Source: Betaproteobacteria bacterium (lineage in GTDB: Bacteria > Pseudomonadota > Gammaproteobacteria > Burkholderiales > JAEUOS01). From it: 64,000 nt of DNA. The stretch lies in NCBI GenBank assembly GCA_028292405.1, contig JAQGMJ010000083.1, positions 84,676 through 148,675 on the forward strand. Direction: 5' to 3'. Below, in pieces: positions 8,087 to 18,050 of the stretch. How positions within the stretch are numbered: the stretch's first letter is position 1; each line of letters begins with the position of its first letter. The notes below the pieces were generated by a model. The model made no database searches. It was not told the origin of the DNA and worked only from the letters and a program-made list of their open reading frames with translations. Made by a program: the position numbers and the translations under genes.

Positions 8087-9330
8087 ACAAACCCGCAATG
8101 CTTTCGATGGACGAGGCCCTGGCCGCGCTGCTGGCCGCCGCCGTCCCGGTCGCCGAGACCGAGACCGTCTCCACCTTCCATGGCCACGGCCGTGTGCTGG
8201 CGCGGGCGGTGCGCTCCACCCTCAACGTGCCGCCGGCCGACAACACCTCGATGGACGGCTACGCCCTGCGCAGCGCCGATGCCACTGCAGCGGGCGCCGT
8301 GCTCAGGGTAGCGCAGCGCATCCCCGCCGGCACCGTCGGTGCGCCCTTGCTGCCCGGCACCGCCGCGCGCATATTCACGGGCGCGCTGATCCCCCAAGGT
8401 GCGGACGCGGTGGTGATGCAGGAGTCCAGCAAGGCCGAGGGTGCTGGTGACGAAATCCGTGTCACCATCAACGAAGCCGTCACTCCCGGCCAGTGGGTGC
8501 GTTACGCCGGCGAAGACATCAAGGCCGGCGCCGAAGTGCTCGCTCCCGGCGCGCGCCTGACGCCTCAGGCCTGCGGCCTGGCGGCCTCGGTCGGCATGGC
8601 CGAGCTGACGGTGGCGCGGCGCCTCAAGGTGGCGGTGTTTTTCACCGGCGACGAACTGGCGATGCCGGGCGAGGCGCTCAGGCCCGGTGCCATCTACAAC
8701 TCCAACCGCTTTATGCTGCGCGGCCTGATCGAAGGCCTGGGCTGCGCCTGCACCGACTTCGGCATCGTGCGCGACACGCTGGAAGAGACGCGTAGCGTGC
8801 TGCGCGAAGCCGCGCGCGATCATGACCTGATCATCACCACCGGCGGCGTCTCGGTCGGCGAGGAAGACCACGTGCGCCCAGCGGTGGAAGCCGAGGGCGA
8901 GATCAAGCTGTGGCAAATTTCGATGAAACCTGGCAAGCCTCTCGCTTATGGCAAGGTGCGCCGCCCGGGCGCCGAAAACGCGTCTTCGATGGCCAATTTC
9001 ATCGGCCTGCCTGGCAACCCGGTATCCAGCTTCGTCACCTTCCTGCTGTTCGTGCGCCCCTTCATCCTCAAGTGCCAGGGCGTGACCAAGGTTGAACCCA
9101 AAGGGTTGCAGATGCGCGCCGACTTCGACTGGCCGAAACCCGACCGCCGCCGCGAGTTCATGCGCGCGCGCATGAACGCCGAAGGCGGCCTGGATATTTT
9201 CCCGAACCAGAGTTCGGGCGTGCTGACTTCCACCGTATGGGGCGACGGCCTGATCGACACGCCCTCGAACCACAGCATCAAGCGCGGTGATATGGTGCAC
9301 TTCCTGCCCTTCTCGGAGCTGCTCGCATAA
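8083..9330 (+). CDS. moeA: Molybdopterin molybdotransferase MoeA
   Basis: Inserts molybdate into adenylylated molybdopterin to form active molybdenum cofactor. It has 415 residues, the standard length. Visible family motifs are DNTSMDGYALR (about residues 51-61), the GEDIKAGAEVLAPG segment, FTGDEL, and TTGGVSVGEEDHV (about residue 251), where substrate binding and catalysis are located. PGNPVSSFVTF follows in the MogA-like domain. It overlaps mobB (ATGA) and moaD (TAATG), so translation is coupled throughout the Moco operon. Confidence 0.95.
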   Translation: MNKPAMLSMDEALAALLAAAVPVAETETVSTFHGHGRVLARAVRSTLNVPPADNTSMDGYALRSADATAAGAVLRVAQRIPAGTVGAPLLPGTAARIFTGALIPQGADAVVMQESSKAEGAGDEIRVTINEAVTPGQWVRYAGEDIKAGAEVLAPGARLTPQACGLAASVGMAELTVARRLKVAVFFTGDELAMPGEALRPGAIYNSNRFMLRGLIEGLGCACTDFGIVRDTLEETRSVLREAARDHDLIITTGGVSVGEEDHVRPAVEAEGEIKLWQISMKPGKPLAYGKVRRPGAENASSMANFIGLPGNPVSSFVTFLLFVRPFILKCQGVTKVEPKGLQMRADFDWPKPDRRREFMRARMNAEGGLDIFPNQSSGVLTSTVWGDGLIDTPSNHSIKRGDMVHFLPFSELLA

Positions 9331-9587
9331 TGGCCATCAAGGTGCTTTATTTCGCCGGCCTGCGCGAAGCGCTGGGCACATCCGGCGAGACCATGGAACT
9401 GCCGGTGGGCATCACCACCGTGGGCGATCTGCGCACGCTTATCGCCGCGCGCGGCGGCAAGTGGGCCGAGCAACTGGCGCCCACGCGCAACGTGCGCATG
9501 GCGGTAATCCAGTTGATGGTGCCGGCGCACGCGCCAGTGAAAGACGGCGACGAGGTCGCCTTCTTCCCGCCGGTGACCGGAGGCTGA
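9330..9587 (+). CDS. moaD: Molybdopterin synthase sulfur-carrier subunit MoaD
   Basis: An 85-residue beta-grasp protein ending in the Gly-Gly (PPVTGG) that is thiocarboxylated and donates sulfur to form molybdopterin. It starts at MAIKVLYFAGLREALG, the normal N-terminus. The start overlaps the moeA stop (TAATG), and the partner subunit MoaE starts 2 nt after its stop. The length and tail are exactly as expected. Confidence 0.95.
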   Translation: MAIKVLYFAGLREALGTSGETMELPVGITTVGDLRTLIAARGGKWAEQLAPTRNVRMAVIQLMVPAHAPVKDGDEVAFFPPVTGG

Positions 9588-9589
9588 CG

Positions 9590-10081
9590 ATGCCGGTACG
9601 CGTACAGAGCGAGGACTTCGACCTCACCCGCGAGGTGGCGCAACTGCGTGCCGCACAGGGGCCGCGCGCCGCGCAGATCGGCGGCATCGCCACCTTCATC
9701 GGCACCGTGCGCGACATCAACGACGGTTCCGGCGTCTCCTCGATGACGCTGGAACACTACCCCGGCATGACCGAAAAGGCGCTGGAGGACATCGTCACCC
9801 AGGCGCGCGGACGCTGGGACATTTTCGATGCCCTGGTGATCCACCGCGTCGGCACCCTGCATCCGCAAGACCAGATCGTGCTGGTCGTCACGCTGGGAGC
9901 GCATCGCGGCGAAGCCTTCGCCGCCTGCGAGTTCATCATGGACTACCTGAAGACGCAGGCGCCGTTCTGGAAAAAAGAGGCAACGCCGGCGGGCGAGCGC
10001 TGGGTCGAGGCGCGCGCCAGCGACGATACCGCCGCCGCCAAGTGGGGCACCGCCGCGTCCAACGACGCGACCAAATCATAG
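9590..10081 (+). CDS. moaE: Molybdopterin synthase catalytic subunit MoaE
   Basis: Large subunit of molybdopterin synthase, which uses two MoaD thiocarboxylates to convert cyclic pyranopterin monophosphate to molybdopterin. It has 163 residues. Recognisable segments are GGIATFIGTVRD, SMTLEHYPGMTEKAL, HRVGTLHPQD, AHRGEAFAACEFIMDYLKTQ and APFWKKE, which holds the catalytic lysines. The start is set by moaD spacing. A terminator-like hairpin follows at 10152-10182. Confidence 0.95.
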   Translation: MPVRVQSEDFDLTREVAQLRAAQGPRAAQIGGIATFIGTVRDINDGSGVSSMTLEHYPGMTEKALEDIVTQARGRWDIFDALVIHRVGTLHPQDQIVLVVTLGAHRGEAFAACEFIMDYLKTQAPFWKKEATPAGERWVEARASDDTAAAKWGTAASNDATKS

Positions 10082-10151
10082 CCGCGATGCCACGCCCATG
10101 GCAGGCAGCCGCAGGCCAGCCGGTTTGGCTATTTCGTAGCAGTTAAATCAG

Positions 10152-10182
10152 AAAAAATCGACTGGCTCCGCCGGCGATTTTT
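10152..10182 (+). terminator. Rho-independent terminator after moaE
   Basis: The stem AAAATCG/CGATTTT continues into CTGGC/GCCGG pairing with one bulged A and the loop TCC, and is followed by a T-run at 10178-10182. It is placed 70 nt after the moaE stop and would end the Moco operon. Confidence 0.65.
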
Positions 10183-10195
10183 ATGCGAGGCAGGC

Positions 10196-10243
10196 CGCTC
10201 AAAAGCGGCGCTTTCTTTTAAAAGAAAGCGCCGCTTTTGAGCG
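10196..10243. terminator. Perfect 48-bp palindrome, likely terminator of the kinase gene
   Basis: The two 24-nt halves (10196-10219 and 10220-10243) are exact reverse complements with no spacer; the centre is CTTTCTTTTAAAAGAAAG. It starts 6 nt beyond the kinase stop codon on the minus strand. In RNA it would fold as a long stem with a small loop at the TTTTAAAA centre. With the A/T-rich flanks it can act as a bidirectional terminator for the convergent moaE and kinase genes. Confidence 0.6.
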
Positions 10244-10248
10244 TTTTC

Positions 10249-11571
10249 TTACTCCTCGGCCGCCTTCATCATCGCCAGGCGCGCGTTCATCTGCGTCAGG
10301 CGCTCGATCAGCACGCGCATGCTGGCCTTGTTGAATTCGGCCTGCACGCCGTCGGAGGCCGCGCGGATGGCCGCGGCCTTGATCTCGATCACATCGCACT
10401 TGTTGCGCGCGGTGATGGTGGTGGAACGCTTGGCGGTCTGGTCGGCGAAGTAGAGGATCTCGCCGAAAATGCCGCCGCGCTTGATGGTCGACACGCGCTG
10501 GTTGCGCAGGCTGACATCGACCTCGCCATCGACCAGGATGAACAGCGCGTCGCCGTCGCCGCCCTCGCGGATCACCACCTCGCCGGCCGAAAATTCGCTC
10601 CAGGAGGCGATGCGGATCACCTCCCACAGTTCGACGTCGTCGAAGTCGGAGAAGAAGGGCAGGGCGCGCAGGGCTTCGAACTGCTGCGAGTCGGAGGCGG
10701 CTTCGCCCTCGGCGCGCAGGGTGGCGAAGGCCTGCGTCAGGTCGCGGCCGAACTCCATCCAGTTCTGGTAGCGCGCCGCGCGGTCTTTCGCCATCGCCTT
10801 CATGGTGATGCGGTCGAGCACCTCGGAGAGGCCCGAGCGCAGGGAAGAGGGCGGCGGCGGCTCGGTGTTGAGGATGGCGTAGGCCATGCTCATCTGGTTG
10901 GTGGCCGTCAGCGGCAGGCGGCCGGTGAGCAGGCGGTACATCACAACGCCGAGCGAAAAGATGTCGCTCTGGTGGGTCAGCGTTTCGTTGCGCACCTGCT
11001 CGGGCGACATGTAGCCGGGGGAGCCGACGATGCCCTCCACCGTCGCGCTCATGTCGCGGGTGGTGTCGGCGGCATTGGCCGCGCGGATCGCCGCGCCAAA
11101 GTCGGTGATTTTGATATCCCCTTCGGCGGTGAGCAGGATGTTGCCCGGCTTGATGTCGCGGTGGATGATGCCCTCGCGCATCGCCATGTCGAGTGCGCGC
11201 ACGCACTTGAAGACGATTTCCACCACTTTGCCGATCGGCAACAGCGACGAAACGTCGGCGTGCTGATCGAGCGCGCCGCCGGAGATGTACTCCATCACCA
11301 CGTAGCTGGTCTCGCCCTCGGTGGCGGCGTCGTAGATCTCGACGATGTGCGGGTGGGTCAGCTTGCCGACCAGCGCGGCCTCGGCGAGGAAGCCCTTTTT
11401 CTGCATGTTGCGGGCATCGCTGTCGGCGCCCTCTTCGCCGAACTCGAATACCTTGATCGCCACATTGCGCTGGGCGAACGGGTCGTAGCCCAAGAAGACC
11501 TGCGAAGTCGCCCCCCGCCCGAGCTCGCTGACGATCTCGTACTTGCCGATGCGCTCGACCAGCTCAAACAT
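10249..11571 (-). CDS. Serine/threonine protein kinase fused to a cNMP-binding domain
   Basis: A 440-residue predicted cytoplasmic Hanks-type kinase with a C-terminal CRP-like sensor domain. The glycine loop GRGATSQVF is at 18-26, the ATP-anchoring lysine at K40 (VAIKVFEF), the catalytic loop HRDIKPGN at 137-144 and DFG at 157-159, all intact. The region ~300-415 (FFSDFDDVELWEVI ... VSTIKRGGIFGEILYFADQTAKRSTTITA) resembles a cyclic-nucleotide-binding domain with a GE...R phosphate-binding cassette. No membrane segment or PASTA repeat is present. The start at 11571 is followed directly by kinase sequence; the longer upstream frame is an artefact of the inserted 60-bp element. Regulation by a nucleotide is inferred from the domain only. 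Confidence 0.9.
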   Translation of the reverse strand: MFELVERIGKYEIVSELGRGATSQVFLGYDPFAQRNVAIKVFEFGEEGADSDARNMQKKGFLAEAALVGKLTHPHIVEIYDAATEGETSYVVMEYISGGALDQHADVSSLLPIGKVVEIVFKCVRALDMAMREGIIHRDIKPGNILLTAEGDIKITDFGAAIRAANAADTTRDMSATVEGIVGSPGYMSPEQVRNETLTHQSDIFSLGVVMYRLLTGRLPLTATNQMSMAYAILNTEPPPPSSLRSGLSEVLDRITMKAMAKDRAARYQNWMEFGRDLTQAFATLRAEGEAASDSQQFEALRALPFFSDFDDVELWEVIRIASWSEFSAGEVVIREGGDGDALFILVDGEVDVSLRNQRVSTIKRGGIFGEILYFADQTAKRSTTITARNKCDVIEIKAAAIRAASDGVQAEFNKASMRVLIERLTQMNARLAMMKAAEE

Positions 11572-11725
11572 GGCTTGGGAGCTCCGGGCGAGGGCGGGGC
11601 GGGCGCGCAGCACCATGCCACGACGCCCGCTGCGCGGCCGTGCGCCCGCACACGCCCGCAAAGCGGGCGTCGTGGCGCGGGCTGACGATCTCGTATTTGC
11701 CGATGCGTTCGACCAGTTCAAACAT
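11564..11725 (-). pseudogene. Truncated kinase N-terminus / possible 53-codon leader ORF
   Basis: The upstream copy of the kinase start reads 15 codons of authentic sequence (MFELVERIGKYEIVS), then runs through the 60-bp element in the same frame. It stops at a TGA lying inside the ATGTTTGAG of the true kinase start. It is therefore a 53-residue frame overlapping the kinase by 8 nt, which would allow translational coupling. It may be a remnant of a tandem paralogue or of a rearrangement. No Shine-Dalgarno of good quality was seen before it. Confidence 0.6.
11617..11676. repeat. 60-bp element with 15-bp perfect terminal inverted repeats
   Basis: GCCACGACGCCCGCT (11617-11631) and its exact reverse complement (11662-11676) bound a 30-nt GC-rich core. 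It sits between the two copies of the kinase start. The size and symmetry resemble a REP/REPIN- or MITE-like palindromic element, but the family is not recognised and no transposase is nearby. As RNA it would form a strong hairpin between the false and the true start codon. Confidence 0.75.
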
Positions 11726-11752
11726 TGATCGGAGGCTTCACTGTGAGGGTGT

Positions 11753-12286
11753 TCAATTGAGCAGGTGCTTGGCCGGCGCCGCTTCTTCGGCCGGGGGCTG
11801 GGGCTGGCCCATCAGGCCGAGGTCCCATTCCGCGCCGCGCACGGCGGTGTCGAGCAGGCGGCAGAAGGAATGCATCAGGCGGTCGTCCAGGCCGATTTCC
11901 AGGCCGCGGCCCTGCGCCGGGTTGAGGATCAGCTTGTAGGCGCCGGGGCCGTCCACCCGCATTTGCCCCTGGGTGGCGACAAAGGGCTTGTCGCCCAGCG
12001 GGAAGCTGCGCGGGGTTTCGCCAGAGGCTTCGGCAAAAGGCCGGGAAAAGTCGGACTCTCGAATTGCCTTGTCGTGCTCGAAGGCCAGCACCTCGCGGCG
12101 CGCCTCGGGCGCCGGCGCCTTCACCGCGACGGCACTTTCCAGGCCGCGTTGCAGGTAGGGCCACAAGAGCTTGACGAAGCGCCGCGTCAGGAAGATGCGG
12201 AACTCCTCGCCCGCGGTGGTGGAAACCCGCAGCAGCACCCGGTCTTCGGCGGCGTCGAAAGCGAGTTGTAGTTGATGAATGTTCAT
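11753..12286 (-). CDS. Conserved hypothetical protein, 177 aa
   Basis: Not recognised as a named family. It has 177 residues, starts MNIHQLQLAFDAAEDRVLLRVST and is predicted soluble, with no signal peptide or membrane helix. An N-terminal beta-rich part with EEFRIFLTRRFVKLLWPYL is followed by an Ala/Pro-rich linker. A second folded part has LILNPAQGRGLEIGLDDRLMHSFCRLL and ends in a Pro/Ala tail. It lies 27 nt upstream of the duplicated kinase start on the same strand and may be cotranscribed with the kinase. Confidence 0.7.
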   Translation of the reverse strand: MNIHQLQLAFDAAEDRVLLRVSTTAGEEFRIFLTRRFVKLLWPYLQRGLESAVAVKAPAPEARREVLAFEHDKAIRESDFSRPFAEASGETPRSFPLGDKPFVATQGQMRVDGPGAYKLILNPAQGRGLEIGLDDRLMHSFCRLLDTAVRGAEWDLGLMGQPQPPAEEAAPAKHLLN

Positions 12287-12340
12287 GGAATGGGGCAGAT
12301 GCTAGGCGCAAGTAAAGATCAAGTCAAACGATGCCGCCAT

Positions 12341-13315
12341 CTACTCCGGCTCGATCCCTGCGGCCTTGATGATGCGCGCCCACTTGGCCGACTCCTGCGC
12401 CTGGAATTTCGCCAGGCCCTCGGGGCCGAGAGTCGCCGGGTCGGTGCCGGTGGAGGCGGCCAGCGAGGTGACGGCGGGGGCACTGGTGGTGGCGCGGATC
12501 AAGAGGTCGCTCATGCGCTTGACGCTGGCCGGCGGCACCCCGGCGGGCATGTAGGCGGCGTTCCAGTAGGAACTCTCATAACCCTTGACGCCGGACTCGT
12601 CGATGGTCGGGATGTTCGGCAGTTGCGGGCTGCGCTTCAGGCTGGTCACGCCCAGCGCCCGCAGCTTGCCGGCGCTGATCTGCTGCACCCCGGTGGTCAT
12701 GTCGGTCCACATCACCGTGATCTGCCCGCCCAGCAGGTCGGTCAGCGCCAGCGTGTTGCTCTTGTAGGGCACGTGCAAAAGCTCGATGCCGGTCAACTGC
12801 TTGAAGGCCTCCCCGGCGACGCGCGAAGAGGAACTGCCGCTGCCGAAGGAAAGCTTGCCCTTTTCCGCCTTGGCGCCGGCGATGAATTCGGCCACCGACT
12901 TGTAGGGCGAGTTCGGCAGCACCACCATCACCTGGTAGCCCTTGGAGAGCAGGGCGACCGGGGAAAAGTCCTTCACCGGGTCGTAGGGCAGCTTCTTGTA
13001 CAGGTGCTCGTTGGCGGCGTGGGTGGTGTTTGTGGTGAACAGCATGGTGTAGCCGTCCGGCGCGGCTTTGGCCACGCTCTGGGCGGCGATCATGCCGCTG
13101 GCGCCGGGCTTGTCGTCGATCACCACCGGCACCTTGAACTCGGCGGTGATCGCCGTGGCGTAGGCGCGCGCCTGCTGGTCGGTGGCGCTGCCGGCGGCGA
13201 AGGGCACGACGATGGTGATCTGCTTGTTCGGGTAGTCCTGGGCGGCGGCGCTGGCGGCGGCGAGCAGGGCGGCCAGGGCCAGGGTCAGGCGGTGACGGTT
13301 ATATGGCAATGGCAT
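12341..13315 (-). CDS. Tripartite tricarboxylate transporter (Bug/TctC) substrate-binding protein
   Basis: Periplasmic extracytoplasmic solute receptor of the Bug family, expanded in Burkholderiales. It has 324 residues with a Sec signal peptide (MPLPYNRHRLTLALAALLAAASAAAQ) and then YPNKQITIVVPFAAGSATDQQAR, the classic Bug N-terminus. The motifs VVIDDKPGASGMIAAQSVAKAAPDGYTML and LPNIPTIDESGVKGYE are also typical. The ATG at 13315 follows GAGGAGA. No TctA/TctB membrane partners are present. It lies downstream of a CoA-transferase gene on the same strand, which suggests uptake of a carboxylic acid later handled as a CoA ester; this is inference. Confidence 0.9.
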   Translation of the reverse strand: MPLPYNRHRLTLALAALLAAASAAAQDYPNKQITIVVPFAAGSATDQQARAYATAITAEFKVPVVIDDKPGASGMIAAQSVAKAAPDGYTMLFTTNTTHAANEHLYKKLPYDPVKDFSPVALLSKGYQVMVVLPNSPYKSVAEFIAGAKAEKGKLSFGSGSSSSRVAGEAFKQLTGIELLHVPYKSNTLALTDLLGGQITVMWTDMTTGVQQISAGKLRALGVTSLKRSPQLPNIPTIDESGVKGYESSYWNAAYMPAGVPPASVKRMSDLLIRATTSAPAVTSLAASTGTDPATLGPEGLAKFQAQESAKWARIIKAAGIEPE

Positions 13316-13392
13316 GAAGTCTCCTCGGTTGTTGTTGTCCCGGCTGCTGCCGGGTATTCGCTTGTGTGCTCGGTTGCGGTCGGGCGTGCTGC

Positions 13393-14565
13393 TCATGCGG
13401 CTTTGGCGGGGACAATCGGGGCCGGAATGCCGAATTCGGCATTGCCGCCGCCTAAGCGCGGGCCGCCGCTGGTGAGGTCCGGGCGGTGGCCATCGAACCA
13501 CAGCGGCAAGCCGGTCAAGGTGAAATCCTCGCCCGGAATCGGCTGGTGCAGGCCCAGCGCCTTGACCTGCGGCTGCGCCAGGGTTTCGGGCACGCTGTTG
13601 ATCGGCGAGCAGGGGATGCCGACCGCCTCGAAGGGGACGAGCCACTCGTCGCGCTTGCGCATCTTCAGCAGCGGGCACAACAGGTCGAACAGCGCGGCCT
13701 TATTGGCCAGGCGGGCGCGGTTGGTGGCAAAGCGCGGGTCGGTGAGCCATTCGGGCCGGTCCAGCACCGCCGCCAGCTTGGCGAACAGGCGGTCATTGCC
13801 ACAGCAGATCAGGAAAGGCCCATCGGCGGCGTCGAAGGCCTCATAGGGCACGAAGCCGGGGTGGCCGGAGCGGTGGCGCTGCGGCAACTGGCCCTGATTC
13901 AGGTAAGGATCCATTTTCTGGCCGTTCCACACCAGGGCGGTTTCCAGCAGGGAGCCGGCGACCACGCCGCCGCGCCCGGTGGCCTGGCGGCGCTGCAGCA
14001 GGGACAGCGCGCCGATCACCGCCCACATGCCGGCGCCCTGGTCGCACAGCGAGGCGCCCATGCGCATCGGCGGGTCCTCGGGGCCGCCGTTGACGGCGGA
14101 CAGGCCGCTGTAGGCCTGGATCAGGGGTTCATAACCCGGCCGGTCGGCCAGCGGGCCCACCGGGCCGAAGGCGGAGATTTCGACATAGACCAGCCGCGGG
14201 TGGCGCTCGCACATGGCTTCGCCCGCAATGCCCAGGGTGGCCGGCACGCCGGGGCGCAGGTTGTGCACCAGGATGTCGGTCTGCGCGGCCAGGGTTTCGA
14301 GCGCCTCCAGGCCGGCTTTGCTTTTCAGGTCCAGGGCGATCGATTTCTTGCCGCGGTTGAACAGGTGGAAATTGAGCGAGTCGCCATGGCGAAAGGCCGG
14401 GCCCATGGCGCGGGCGTCGTCGCCGCCCTCCGGGCGCTCGATCTTCAGCACTTCGGCGCCGAGGTCGGCGAAGATGGCGCCGGCGAAGGGGCCGGCGAAC
14501 ACCTGGCCCAGTTCCAGGACGCGGATGCCGGCCAGTGGGCCGGGCGGGGATTTTGTCTCGTTCAT
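13393..14565 (-). CDS. CaiB/BaiF (class III) CoA-transferase family protein
   Basis: A 390-residue family III CoA-transferase, which moves CoA between carboxylic acids in the cytoplasm. The N-terminus LAGIRVLELGQVFAGPFAGAIFADLGAEVLKIERPEGGD is diagnostic. The region NRGKKSIALDLKS and the catalytic aspartate region (YVEISAFGPVGPLADRPGYEPLIQAYSGL) follow. The substrate is unknown. It is upstream of the Bug-type receptor with 77 nt between them, and diverges from clpB across 143 nt. Confidence 0.9.
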   Translation of the reverse strand: MNETKSPPGPLAGIRVLELGQVFAGPFAGAIFADLGAEVLKIERPEGGDDARAMGPAFRHGDSLNFHLFNRGKKSIALDLKSKAGLEALETLAAQTDILVHNLRPGVPATLGIAGEAMCERHPRLVYVEISAFGPVGPLADRPGYEPLIQAYSGLSAVNGGPEDPPMRMGASLCDQGAGMWAVIGALSLLQRRQATGRGGVVAGSLLETALVWNGQKMDPYLNQGQLPQRHRSGHPGFVPYEAFDAADGPFLICCGNDRLFAKLAAVLDRPEWLTDPRFATNRARLANKAALFDLLCPLLKMRKRDEWLVPFEAVGIPCSPINSVPETLAQPQVKALGLHQPIPGEDFTLTGLPLWFDGHRPDLTSGGPRLGGGNAEFGIPAPIVPAKAA

Positions 14566-14642
14566 GATGCTATTTTAAATGCCCCAGCCGATCAGCTGGT
14601 GGCGCGCGGGAAATGGCGTTTCGCGGAAATGTGCAATTTTTG

Positions 14643-14670
14643 CTTGAAAACACCCTCAAAAGCCTCACTT
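14643..14670 (+). promoter_or_regulatory. Putative sigma-32 (heat-shock) promoter of clpB
   Basis: CTTGAAA at 14643-14649 is an exact sigma-32 -35 core. Thirteen nt further, CCTCACTT at 14663-14670 partly matches the -10 consensus CCCCATnT. Position (about 40 nt before the start codon) and function of the downstream gene support the call; the -10 match is imperfect. Confidence 0.5.
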
Positions 14671-14708
14671 TGGTGTCAAGCATTCATTTATTGGGGACAT
14701 GAAGCATC

Positions 14709-17282
<2,574 letters not shown>

Positions 17283-17301
17283 GGGCCGTGCGCAAAAACA
17301 G

Positions 17302-17340
17302 CGGGCCGCAAGGGGTAACCCTTGCGGCCCGTTTTGTTTT
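17302..17340. terminator. Bidirectional terminator between clpB and fur
   Basis: A perfect 13-bp stem CGGGCCGCAAGGG (17302-17314)/CCCTTGCGGCCCG (17319-17331) has the loop GTAA. GTTTTGTTTTT follows on the plus strand and an A-rich flank sits on the other side. It is placed between two convergent genes, so it can serve both. Confidence 0.9.
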
Positions 17341-17348
17341 TACCGCGC

Positions 17349-17858
17349 TTAGGGCTTGCTTGCCGGCAGGGCGGCACTGGCGCGATGCGGGCAATCGGTC
17401 TTGATGCAGTCCGCGTACAGCGCCAGGGAGTGGTCGTGCAGCGCGAAGCCGCGGTCTTTCGCCACCTTGGTCTGGCGGCGCTCGATCTCGGGGTCGTAGA
17501 ACTCCTCGACCCGGCCGCATTGCAGGCATACCAGGTGGTCGTGGTGGGCGCCTTCGTTGAGTTCGAACACGGCCTTGCCGGACTCGAAATGGTGGCGCTG
17601 CAGCAGGCCGGCCTGCTCGAACTGGGTCAGCACGCGGTACACCGTGGCCAGGCCGACCTCGATCTTTTCCGCCAGCAACTGGCGGTAGACGTCTTCCGCG
17701 GAGAGGTGGCGGGTGCCGCTGGTCTGGAACAGTTCGAGGATGCGCAGGCGCGGGCCGGTGGCCTTCAGGCCGATGTTGCGCAAATCGTCCTGATTGTGAT
17801 CGACAGGGCCGGTTTGGGCCGGCGCAGAAGGCTTGGGCGTGGAGAGGGGGCGGGGCAT
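17349..17858 (-). CDS. fur: Ferric uptake regulator Fur
   Basis: Iron-responsive DNA-binding repressor. It has a winged-helix domain (LKATGPRLRILELFQTSGTRHLSAEDVYRQLL...ATVYRVLTQFEQAGLL) followed by the metal-binding dimerisation domain, with HHDHLVCLQCGRVEEFYD and DCIKTDC. From the ATG at 17858 it has 169 residues, longer than the usual ~140-150, with a Pro/Ala-rich extension MPRPLSTPKPSAPAQTG. A shorter non-ATG start cannot be excluded. It diverges from bamE, the common Burkholderiales arrangement. I saw no clear Fur box in the shared region. Confidence 0.93.
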   Translation of the reverse strand: MPRPLSTPKPSAPAQTGPVDHNQDDLRNIGLKATGPRLRILELFQTSGTRHLSAEDVYRQLLAEKIEVGLATVYRVLTQFEQAGLLQRHHFESGKAVFELNEGAHHDHLVCLQCGRVEEFYDPEIERRQTKVAKDRGFALHDHSLALYADCIKTDCPHRASAALPASKP

Positions 17859-18050
17859 GATGGGGAACCGGGTGGAGGTTTCAAGTATCATAACGGGTTT
17901 GACGGCTTCAAGCCATCCACTGCGGCGCCAAATGCCGGTTGTCGGCGGTGTTTGCGTGAAGCTGCTTTCGTCTACTGGTCCTCTGCGCGTCTCGTTCCGG
18001 CCGGGCCTCATCGGCTTGTTTGGCGGCTTGTTTGGGCGGCGTCTATTTTG

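Larger units (their letters stand above)
11527..11725 (-). repeat. 45-bp direct duplication of the kinase gene start
   Basis: The first 15 codons of the kinase gene (11527-11571) occur a second time upstream at 11681-11725. The copies match at 42 of 45 positions, and all three differences are synonymous third-position changes (GAA/GAG, GAA/GAG, AAA/AAG). Between them lie a 60-bp inverted-repeat element and ~45 nt of spacer. The synonymous divergence argues against a very recent duplication. Confidence 0.9.

Noticed and set aside
10196..10243. End of an insertion sequence or an integration site
   Set aside because: There is no transposase or integrase, no matching second copy in the window and no target duplication; a terminator explains the position better.
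11572..11721. 50-residue N-terminal extension of the kinase from 11721
   Set aside because: It is translated from the 60-bp element and spacer in a frame different from the duplicated kinase start, so it is not conserved coding sequence.
17322..18050. N-terminal 243 codons of a long plus-strand frame running into bamE
   Set aside because: They lie antisense to fur and across its promoter region; lipoprotein signal sequence begins only at about 18051.
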